From assembly GCA_016871655.1 (NCBI GenBank), contig VHCR01000035.1:1-10726 (forward strand): a DNA stretch of 10,726 bases, given 5' to 3'. Origin of the DNA: Verrucomicrobiota bacterium (GTDB taxonomy: Bacteria; Verrucomicrobiota; Verrucomicrobiia; Chthoniobacterales; UBA6821). Under the pieces are notes generated by a model. It was given only the letters and a program-made list of their open reading frames with translations, had not been told where the DNA came from and ran no database searches. This document shows, piece by piece, positions 1-5,332 of this stretch. Every line of letters starts with the position of its first letter. Position 1 is the first letter of the stretch. Made by a program: the position numbers and the translations under genes.

Positions 1-28
1 TCCTCCCTCAGAAGAGGAAAAACATCTC

Positions 29-1534
29 ATGGCTCTTGTAGAGCAACTCACTGGTTTCTGTCAGCAAATTGAAGCTCAGTTTATTGTCGTTCAAAAGTCG
101 ATATCAGAAACCAATCGTCTCACTGTGGAGCATCAGATTCAATTGCTCATTCAAAAATTAGAAGGCTGGCACAGCTTTTTAAAAATTCATTTAGTTGATA
201 AAATTGATTTTATAAAACAGTGGACCTTGTCCATGGGTATTCCTGCGGCTAATCGAGATCCGCAGGTTATTCACTTCCTCGCAGCTCTTCCTAAGCAAAT
301 TAGCTCTTACAAAGCATGGGAATCAGAACTTTTACTTCCTCGGAAAATTAGTTCGATCATGGAAATCGGTTCAAAATATGGCCTCAATGCACTTGTGCTA
401 AGCCGCATGGCTCGTATCGGCGCCATAGAGCGAAATGAAAGAATGTTTGCCTTATCCAAAAAGTTAGAAAATGCTGGCATAACTAATCTGTCACACCCGC
501 CCATTGGATTCACTCATTGCGATTTTCAACTTAGTAGCATCTCAAGCGTTCCCGCTGATGCCTTTGATGCTATCTGGTTCCATAGTCAGCCTTGGAGTCA
601 GTGGATTAGTCAAGATGGTCCTAATTTAGTTTCAGCTCTTAGCGAGTTAGGTAACAGAGTTCATTTCCTTTTCTTCACCAGCACCGAAGAACTCCCTCCA
701 CGTCACGATTTGCTGGCTTCTCGTTATGACTTTAAAGTGGTTGGCGAATATGAAGAGGGAGAAAAACTTTTTCACTTCATCGTGGCTCAACGCAAGTTTT
801 TGTCCCTTGCTGGAACTTTTTTTAGTTGCTCCGACATCCGTATTCATGACCCTTCTTGGCAAGGAACAGAACATATCAGCCCTCAAGGAAGCCTGCTTCC
901 ATGGAACAAACCGACCATCCCACTCCAAACAAGAAGACTCTTGATTGGAGACAATCGTGCTGCACGCACTTTTTTAAAACGAACAGCCAATCTCAATGCG
1001 GCTAACGTTCATATTAGGGAGGCTGAAGTGTGGCGCTCTGTTGGTGGACTTACTCCCGAGCTTCCAACGCTCATTGGCCGTTCTGAAGATGATACCGGCT
1101 ACCACCTCCTCCTCGACCTTCATCAAACTCAAGCTCGCTTTCCAACATTCCCCCTCTCTTCCGAAGACCGCTTTACCTTACTCCGCGCGGCAATCCGACT
1201 GATCTACGAATTGCGCTTGCGCAATCTTCATCTCAATTTTTTGAGACTAGGAAATTTTGCCATCACGAAAGAAGGAGCCGTCTTTCTTTCTGCTGAATTT
1301 ATTTGTTATGAAGAAATCGAAGACCCGTTAGACGCCCTCTTGTGGTTCTTACGAGACCTAAAAGCAGATGCAATTTATTGGCACGAATGGCCCATCGAGC
1401 CTTTCCGCGTTGAGGATTTGACGTCACTTTTACCAGAACACCAAGACATTGGTATCATGGCGCTCCGCGCTAAAAACATCGATCAGTTTATTAACGATCC
1501 GCTAATTGCCAAGCGGTTCCTCGGTGCTCATTAA
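29..1534 (+). CDS. Methyltransferase-like protein with C-terminal degenerate kinase-like domain (5' end uncertain)
   Basis: The 501-residue product has two recognisable parts. Residues 109-145 hold a class I SAM-dependent methyltransferase motif I (IMEIGSKYG, then a strand ending in the acidic residue of AIERNE), with a Rossmann-like continuation to about 255. Residues 300-425 resemble a small-molecule or LPS-type kinase fold: a beta-rich start, FLKR with a possible ATP-binding Lys near 317, REAEVW as a possible helix-C Glu, then HLNFLRLGNFAI where a kinase would have HGDLRxGNxLI. The catalytic Asp position is Asn (403) and the DFG-like site reads SAEF, so kinase activity looks lost. A methyltransferase-kinase pairing recalls WbdD-type O-antigen chain terminators, and the next gene is a glycosyltransferase; this is analogy only. 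The reading frame stays open upstream of the ATG to the window edge (PPSEEEKHL), so the true start may lie outside. GAGGAA at 14-19 could instead be a ribosome site. Confidence 0.55.
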   Translation: MALVEQLTGFCQQIEAQFIVVQKSISETNRLTVEHQIQLLIQKLEGWHSFLKIHLVDKIDFIKQWTLSMGIPAANRDPQVIHFLAALPKQISSYKAWESELLLPRKISSIMEIGSKYGLNALVLSRMARIGAIERNERMFALSKKLENAGITNLSHPPIGFTHCDFQLSSISSVPADAFDAIWFHSQPWSQWISQDGPNLVSALSELGNRVHFLFFTSTEELPPRHDLLASRYDFKVVGEYEEGEKLFHFIVAQRKFLSLAGTFFSCSDIRIHDPSWQGTEHISPQGSLLPWNKPTIPLQTRRLLIGDNRAARTFLKRTANLNAANVHIREAEVWRSVGGLTPELPTLIGRSEDDTGYHLLLDLHQTQARFPTFPLSSEDRFTLLRAAIRLIYELRLRNLHLNFLRLGNFAITKEGAVFLSAEFICYEEIEDPLDALLWFLRDLKADAIYWHEWPIEPFRVEDLTSLLPEHQDIGIMALRAKNIDQFINDPLIAKRFLGAH

Positions 1535-1558
1535 AACAAAAACCGCAAAGAAAGTTTT

Positions 1559-1665
1559 GAAGATAGGAGATAGAAGATGGAAGATAGGAGTTGTGATCTG
1601 CTAACGCAGACAAAATAAATTTTTGCCGAAGGCCTCGACTTCCATCTTCTATCTTCCATCTTCTA
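1559..1665. repeat. Inverted purine/pyrimidine repeat between the two glycan genes
   Basis: The arm TAGAAGATGGAAGATAG at 1571-1587 is exactly complementary to 1649-1665 (17 bp), with 61 bases between. Each arm is itself made of short GATAGAA/GATGGAA-like repeats, so several pairing registers are possible. A smaller hairpin (TCTGC-TAAC-GCAGA) sits inside near 1597-1610. The right arm is followed by AAAAA rather than T, so it is not a standard terminator for the upstream gene. It could be a decayed small mobile element or a slippage-prone repeat. Confidence 0.6.
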
Positions 1666-1693
1666 AAAATGATCTTCTCAATTTGATTTTACC

Positions 1694-2356
1694 ATGAAAA
1701 CTCTCGTACTCACTGCCTGGACAGAAAACATGAGGTCTGTTGTGGAAATCACGGCTGCCACGAAAAAAGAATACGCTCAGCGCCATGGTTATGAATTTGC
1801 CAATATCTTGCTCGAACCAAAACCGAACGAATATCCTGCATGGGCGAAGGTTGGAGTCCTTTTTGAAATATTGCCCACGGTTGATCGACTTCTTTGGATT
1901 GATGCCGATTCTTTTGTTACAAATCCTGAAATTTCCTTAGAAAAAATTCCGCATAACCCGGGATTTACAGCCTCTCGTGACTGGGGTGTGGATGCAGCAC
2001 TACACGATTTTTCTACGGCGGGACTCATCCTCACACCTCATGCTCTTCCCATTGTCGAACTCGCCCTCAAAAAAACTCATTGGGCCAATGTTCCACTCTG
2101 GGATCAAAATGCACTCCGCGAAGCGGCGGCCTGCTTTCGCTCCATAACTCATGTCCTTCCAAGAAGAACACTCAACGCTGTTCCCCAAGAACTCCTCCCT
2201 TTTGCTGTAGAGCCATGGCAAGAAGGTGATTTTCTTTGCCATCTCACCAACACGAGCAATCCTGACCGGAGAAGGTTCTTGGATCGTTATTTTGGAGAAA
2301 AAATAATTCTTGATGATTTGTCATGTTCGGCAACACGTTATAGTGTATTAAATTGA
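1694..2356 (+). CDS. Galactosyltransferase GMA12/MNN10 (GT34)-like glycosyltransferase
   Basis: This 220-residue product should transfer a sugar from a nucleotide donor to a glycan. The start MKTLVLTAW is a first Rossmann strand. LLWIDADSFVTNP (66-78) contains the DxD metal and donor-binding motif (D70, D72) in the hydrophobic context typical of GT-A enzymes. FSTAGLILTP (106-115) and WDQNAL (136-141) match conserved blocks of the GMA12/MNN10 family, as does the ending EGDFLCHLTNTSNPDRR (177-193) with its His. No signal peptide or membrane segment is seen, so it is probably cytosolic. It follows the methyltransferase-like gene by 159 bases on the same strand. The last five residues (YSVLN) and the TGA stop are read from the terminal repeat of the MITE-like element at 2339, so the original C-terminus may have been slightly longer or different. 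No Shine-Dalgarno motif precedes the ATG. Confidence 0.75.
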   Translation: MKTLVLTAWTENMRSVVEITAATKKEYAQRHGYEFANILLEPKPNEYPAWAKVGVLFEILPTVDRLLWIDADSFVTNPEISLEKIPHNPGFTASRDWGVDAALHDFSTAGLILTPHALPIVELALKKTHWANVPLWDQNALREAAACFRSITHVLPRRTLNAVPQELLPFAVEPWQEGDFLCHLTNTSNPDRRRFLDRYFGEKIILDDLSCSATRYSVLN

Positions 2357-2503
2357 AAAGGGCATGTTAGAAGCGCTGAAATTTTTTCTTAGAACAAGGC
2401 CGGAGATCGAAGCGCTATCCGAAGATAACGTGAGATCTGAGAACGCAGTTCTAAGGAAAAAGAGCAAGCTTATCGCGTGCCCTTTTCAATTTCATACACT
2501 ATA
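2339..2503. mobile_element. 165-bp MITE-like element, copy 1
   Basis: Terminal inverted repeats begin TATAGTGTATTAAATTG at the left, and the right end reads the same inward with one mismatch; the arms span about 26 bp each (2339-2364 and 2478-2503). A second inner inverted repeat (TTTTTCTTAGAAC against GTTCTAAGGAAAAA) means the whole element could fold into a long hairpin. TA at both outer edges fits the TA target duplication of IS630/Tc1-mariner-type transposases. There is no coding capacity, so it would be non-autonomous. A second copy of equal length lies at 10084-10248, with about five differences. The left end lies within the last codons of the glycosyltransferase gene. Confidence 0.85.
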
Positions 2504-2539
2504 ATTTCGATGGGCAGTCTCCATCCTTAAAAATTTCTG

Positions 2540-2568
2540 TTGATTTTTTTAAAACCGAGTACTCTAAT
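2540..2568 (+). promoter_or_regulatory. Possible sigma-70-like promoter for the T3SS genes
   Basis: TTGATT at 2540-2545 and TCTAAT at 2563-2568 are separated by 17 bases, about 70 bases before the first needle gene. The site sits just downstream of the MITE-like element, where the T3SS run must begin if it has its own transcript. The region is AT-rich, so a chance match is quite possible. Confidence 0.3.
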
Positions 2569-2636
2569 TGCTAAATTGTAAAACGCCTATTCTGCTCCCT
2601 CCTTCAGAATTTTTTTAAAAACCGATATCCATCATT

Positions 2637-2990
2637 ATGGCTGCCTCACCTCAAGGACTACCGACCATTTATCCCTTCTTCAATCCTGCTTTTTCGCAAT
2701 TGACAGAGACGACCTTTGTTTTGAGCAACTCTCCGTTTTCATCAGCGGTTGTTTCTGCTTATGCGACCTATGGAATGAATCTCAATTTCATTGGTGCTGT
2801 CATGTTCCCACAGGTCGCTTCTACTTTTATTGCGCTGCAGACATCACTCCTCAACGTTGATGCCAGCAATCCCTCTGCCTTACTCCAAGTGCAGCTCACC
2901 ATGAGTGAGTATGAAAACGCGGTGCAATCAACTTCACAGATGTATGCTTCTATGGAAACTTTGATCAAGGCCATCATTCAAAACGTATAA
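2637..2990 (+). CDS. sctF: T3SS needle protein paralogue 1 (SctF-like)
   Basis: This 117-residue product is probably a needle subunit that polymerises into the extracellular conduit. Residues 48-74 form a hydrophobic helix, DASNPSAL (75-82) matches the helix-turn-helix loop seen as SNPSDP in PrgI/MxiH-type needles, and residues 83-117 resemble the C-terminal helix: Q-x-x-x-SEY, then a Ser/Gln stretch, ending KAIIQNV (compare AAIIQNF in PrgI/MxiH). It is longer than usual needles (about 80 residues) because of a 40-residue Pro/Asn/Phe-rich N-terminal extension (LPTIYPFFNPAF). It has no Arg and one Lys (K111). Residues 42-117 are almost identical to the next gene's product. It is the first gene of the T3SS run, 24 bases before its paralogue. 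No ribosome site is visible. Confidence 0.75.
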   Translation: MAASPQGLPTIYPFFNPAFSQLTETTFVLSNSPFSSAVVSAYATYGMNLNFIGAVMFPQVASTFIALQTSLLNVDASNPSALLQVQLTMSEYENAVQSTSQMYASMETLIKAIIQNV

Positions 2991-3014
2991 AAAAATTCCT
3001 CTCTTTTTCTTTTT

Positions 3015-3362
3015 ATGGCTGGCTCACCATCAGGATTACCTACTACCCCTCCCTATTGGAATCCTGCGTTTAATAACATCACGTCCCTTTATGGCCCTGG
3101 AGGATCTCCGATGCCTGGATTGATTTCTCCATACGCAACGTACGGAATGAACCTCAACTTTATTGCTGCGGTTATGTTCCCGCAGGTCGCTTCTACTTTT
3201 ATTGCGCTGCAAACATCACTCCTCAATGTTGATGCCAGTAATCCAGCTGCGTTGCTTCAAGTTCAGCTTACGATGAGTGAGTATGAAAACGCCGTGCAAT
3301 CAACTTCACAGATGTATGCTTCTTTTGAAACGCTCATCAAAGCTATCATTCAAAATATCTAA
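3015..3362 (+). CDS. sctF: T3SS needle protein paralogue 2 (SctF-like)
   Basis: This 115-residue product is a tandem paralogue of the preceding needle protein. From YATYGMNLNF (40) to the end only four residues differ, while the N-terminal extension (residues 11-39) has diverged apart from the shared pattern LPT..P..NPAF. Here the extension is richer in Gly and Pro (YGPGGSPMPG). The needle-type loop (DASNPAAL) and the C-terminal helix ending KAIIQNI are kept. The two may make a mixed needle, or one may specialise as a base or tip-proximal subunit; the sequence does not say which. Its leader is a pyrimidine run (CCTCTCTTTTTCTTTTT) directly before the ATG, with no Shine-Dalgarno motif. The TPR-type gene follows 8 bases after the stop. 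Confidence 0.75.
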   Translation: MAGSPSGLPTTPPYWNPAFNNITSLYGPGGSPMPGLISPYATYGMNLNFIAAVMFPQVASTFIALQTSLLNVDASNPAALLQVQLTMSEYENAVQSTSQMYASFETLIKAIIQNI

Positions 3363-3370
3363 TTGACCTT

Positions 3371-3808
3371 ATGTCTCATCACGCTACTGATCATCACTCA
3401 ACCCATCATACTGACGCGGCTACTTCTCATGCAGGCTTGATCAGTAAAGAAGATCGACAGATGTTCATGGAAATGGGAATGATGGCTCATAATAATGTGT
3501 TGCCATGGGAAGGACACGCTCTTTTTGGACAGCTCCTCCTGGTCGAGCCCGAAGAGGCTTATCCACGGGTTGGTATGGCTTATTGTAAGATCATGGGTGG
3601 GCAATTTGCGGAAGCACATCAATTGTTAAAAAATAAAGTTGTGACCTCTTCTTCTTTAAAAGACTTTGCACTCGCTTTACGAGGCCTCGCTTTTTATTTA
3701 GCAAAGCAGCCAAAAGAATTAGAGCAGCTTTTTAAAGAGCATGAACAACCTCTAGAAAAAAATCTTCCCGCCAGGAATATGTTCCAAAACCTTATCACAA
3801 CATTATGA
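3371..3808 (+). CDS. Small TPR-type protein, probable T3SS needle chaperone (YscG/HrpB1-like)
   Basis: The 145-residue product starts with a His-rich tail (seven His in the first 20 residues), followed by an all-helical region. Residues 34-112 look like TPR-type repeats: LPWEGHALFGQLLLVEPEEAYPRVGMAYCKIMGGQFAEAHQLL, cut here as GHALFGQLLLVEP (48-60), AYPRVGMAYCKIMGGQFAEA (63-82) and FALALRGLAFYLAKQ (99-113). Size, fold and position directly after two needle genes fit YscG/PscG, which together with a partner holds monomeric needle protein in the cytosol; HrpB1/HrpK proteins are an alternative. No YscE-like partner is obvious, unless the overlapping 99-aa gene has that role. The stop overlaps the next start as ATGA, so translation is likely coupled. 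The family call rests on fold and context, not on signature residues. Confidence 0.5.
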   Translation: MSHHATDHHSTHHTDAATSHAGLISKEDRQMFMEMGMMAHNNVLPWEGHALFGQLLLVEPEEAYPRVGMAYCKIMGGQFAEAHQLLKNKVVTSSSLKDFALALRGLAFYLAKQPKELEQLFKEHEQPLEKNLPARNMFQNLITTL

Positions 3809-4104
3809 GCGTTTCTCAAATCGGTTCGGCTGCATCTCTTCCAAAAAACTTTCATATCAATCAAAATGCGGCGCCTTCTCCAGAAGATGTAGCCGCGTTT
3901 GAAGCGAGTCTAGGAGAAGCTTCTGAAGCAGCTTCAGAAAACAATCAGAATTCTTCTCAAGAAAATAGCGACCCTTCTGTTCCAGCCGCAAGCTGGGATG
4001 CTTATTGGAAAGGTTTTAATCAATCAATTTTCGATCATGATCGACGTGTTTTTGCTTATCATGATCAAGCTCGCAAAGAAATAGATTACGGTAATAAGCC
4101 GTAA
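3805..4104 (+). CDS. 99-aa protein of unknown function in the T3SS run
   Basis: The start overlaps the stop of the TPR-type gene (ATGA), which supports real, coupled translation. The N-terminal half is low-complexity and acidic (Ser, Glu, Asn and Ala-rich, residues 38-62). Residues 24-37 (PSPEDVAAFEASLG) look like the short Pro-x-Asp-Val-x-x-Phe-x-x-x-Leu motif found near the N-termini of inner-rod proteins (YscI/HrpB2), but the C-terminal rod helix is missing. The C-terminus (residues 64-95) is instead a charged, aromatic helix (SWDAYWKGFNQSIFDHDRR). It may be a secreted subunit, a YscE-like co-chaperone or a regulator; none can be preferred. Confidence 0.6.
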   Translation: MSVSQIGSAASLPKNFHINQNAAPSPEDVAAFEASLGEASEAASENNQNSSQENSDPSVPAASWDAYWKGFNQSIFDHDRRVFAYHDQARKEIDYGNKP

Positions 4105-4528
4105 AGGGAGACGTTTAAGAGCTGAACGGGCAAAGAGTTTAAAAGTTTTTAAAACAAGAAAAGATAATTTTTCAAAACTACATATTATTTGAACCCGAAT
4201 ATTTCACACTGAATCGTCGCAAGGCGTAGCACAGCATGATGTAGACAAGGCGGATAAGGATTTTGGCGCAAAGGTATATTAGACATACCGCCCAAGCAAA
4301 AACCCGATTCCAACGCAGTCTCCATCAGGCTCTCGCAAGACGCAGCACATACGTCTCGCATGGCAGCGGCCAGATCAACTGCCAAAGGCAGACCACAGGT
4401 CCGAGCCTCACGGGAGCGAGCGAGTTCGATTCACGATGAAAGATCCGGGTTAGACGCAATACAATTTTTTTACTCAATTAATAAAACCTTCTGGTTTATT
4501 CTAATCTCTTAATCTCTTAAGCGTCCTC
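4105..4528. other. 424-base non-coding gap inside the T3SS run
   Basis: No convincing gene is seen. The first 87 bases are AT-rich with a small palindrome (GTTTAAAA GT TTTTAAAAC, about 4138-4155). Most of the rest is the 260-bp inverted-repeat element. The last 75 bases hold a weak hairpin (AATAAAACC/GGTTTATT, 4480-4500) and a duplicated AATCTCTT just before the rod gene. A minus-strand open frame over the element is rich in Ala and Cys with no recognisable motif, and is probably an effect of the element's GC-rich content. Confidence 0.6.
4192..4451. mobile_element. 260-bp GC-rich inverted-repeat element, copy A
   Basis: The ends are imperfect inverted repeats: AACCCGAATATTTCAC at the left and, read inward from the right, AACCCGGATCTTTCAT, both followed by a GTGAATCG/CTGAATCG-like block. 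The interior is clearly more GC-rich than the flanking genes. The right-hand 50 bases (GGGAGCGAGCGAGTTCGATTCACG...) are about three-quarters identical to the right part of the shorter element at 6509-6654, so this is a dispersed repeat family. No transposase is encoded. It splits the T3SS run between the 99-aa gene and sctI. Confidence 0.65.
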
Positions 4529-4963
4529 ATGATTCCTGCCACACTTTCAGCAGCCTCATCTGCTCTAGCGAGTCAAGCACAGCACCTCCATGCTGCTGCT
4601 AATACTGCAGATCAGCAGTTAAATTCCAATCAACTGAAGGATGCTATTCATCAGCAACTCGGTCTTGATGCTCACTCCTCCCTCCCTGCTGATGTAGAAG
4701 CTTTTTACACGATGGGACCTGATGCCGTGAAGGCTCCGGCAGAACCGCCTGTTAATATGTCGCCTACAATGGGACTTGATTCTGCAAACTTATTTGAAGA
4801 TCTTCCTCATTATCTGAGTAAAGTGGGAGGTCCTGAGGATCCCACTGCTATTCTGGCAGCCCAAGTCCAAGTCATTCAAGCTTCTCTTGGTTGGCAGCTG
4901 ATGGGGCAAATTGCGGCAAAAAGCGTTTCTGGCATCCAAAGCCTTCTGAACAACCAAGTGTAA
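4529..4963 (+). CDS. sctI: T3SS inner rod protein (SctI/YscI/PrgJ-like)
   Basis: The 144-residue product should form the short inner rod or adapter that anchors the needle in the basal body. The C-terminal 43 residues are diagnostic: PEDPTAILAAQVQV (102-115), then an amphipathic helix LGWQLMGQIAAKSVSGIQSLLNNQ (120-143, quoted here as LGWQLMGQIA and KSVSGIQSLLNNQ). This matches the family pattern of a Pro-Leu-rich helix ending AKxVSxxxxLLxxQ. LPADVEAFYTMG (52-63) resembles the short N-terminal motif of rod proteins. The N-terminus is Ala/Ser/Gln-rich and charge-poor, as in secreted early T3SS substrates. The length is within the range for YscI/EscI-type proteins. It sits just after the GC-rich element and 48 bases before the 102-aa gene. 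No ribosome site is seen; CCTC directly precedes the ATG. Confidence 0.8.
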   Translation: MIPATLSAASSALASQAQHLHAAANTADQQLNSNQLKDAIHQQLGLDAHSSLPADVEAFYTMGPDAVKAPAEPPVNMSPTMGLDSANLFEDLPHYLSKVGGPEDPTAILAAQVQVIQASLGWQLMGQIAAKSVSGIQSLLNNQV

Positions 4964-5011
4964 TGAGAATCTTTTGTACACCATATAACCTGCTTCCTGT
5001 CACTTTAAATC

Positions 5012-5320
5012 ATGCCAGAACATCCGCCAGGTCTTTCCCCACTTTCTAAACATCAATTTAATCGAACAGAAGAATTATTCTCGCAATCACTTTCCACCTG
5101 GGACGATTTAGAAAATTTTATTAAGTCTTCAGGAATGAGTCTTGATGAATGGATTGATATTGCAGAAAAATATGATGGCGTTGAAAGCCATTTTTATACT
5201 TGTTATCTGAAGGCTGTAAAAAACCTCCTGCAACATTCTCATGTTAGGAAAAAATTTGAAAAACCACGTGAAGTATTTTCTAATAAGCTTCGTCCCTCCT
5301 TGCTAGTAAAGAGAGTTTAA
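5012..5320 (+). CDS. 102-aa protein of unknown function between sctI and the tip candidate
   Basis: No family is recognised. Residues 15-75 are predicted mostly helical with an amphipathic pattern (HQFNRTEELFSQSL, WDDLENFIKSSGMSLDEWIDIAEKYDG in two pieces at 30-40 and 41-56) and are acidic. The C-terminal 30 residues are strongly basic (VRKKFEKPREVF... LLVKRV). It has no signal peptide or membrane segment. Spacing is tight: 12 bases separate it from the next gene. Position and size would suit a small chaperone or regulator for the rod or tip protein, but nothing in the sequence proves it. The codon pattern and the uninterrupted frame in the operon support its being a gene. Confidence 0.6.
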   Translation: MPEHPPGLSPLSKHQFNRTEELFSQSLSTWDDLENFIKSSGMSLDEWIDIAEKYDGVESHFYTCYLKAVKNLLQHSHVRKKFEKPREVFSNKLRPSLLVKRV

Positions 5321-5332
5321 TTTTCTGATATC

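Noticed and set aside
2357..2504. Rho-independent terminator after the glycosyltransferase
   Set aside because: The sequence can fold into a long hairpin, but this is explained by the MITE-like element also found at 10084, and no T-run follows the stem.
4185..4385. Minus-strand 66-codon open frame over the GC-rich element
   Set aside because: It lies almost wholly inside the repeat element, has no recognisable motif and no ribosome site, and is not preserved in the related copy.
4415..4445. tRNA-like T-loop (GAGTTCGATTC) in the GC-rich element
   Set aside because: The flanking bases do not form the 5-bp T-stem, and no acceptor, D or anticodon arms can be built around it; the motif is also altered in the related copy at 6509-6654.
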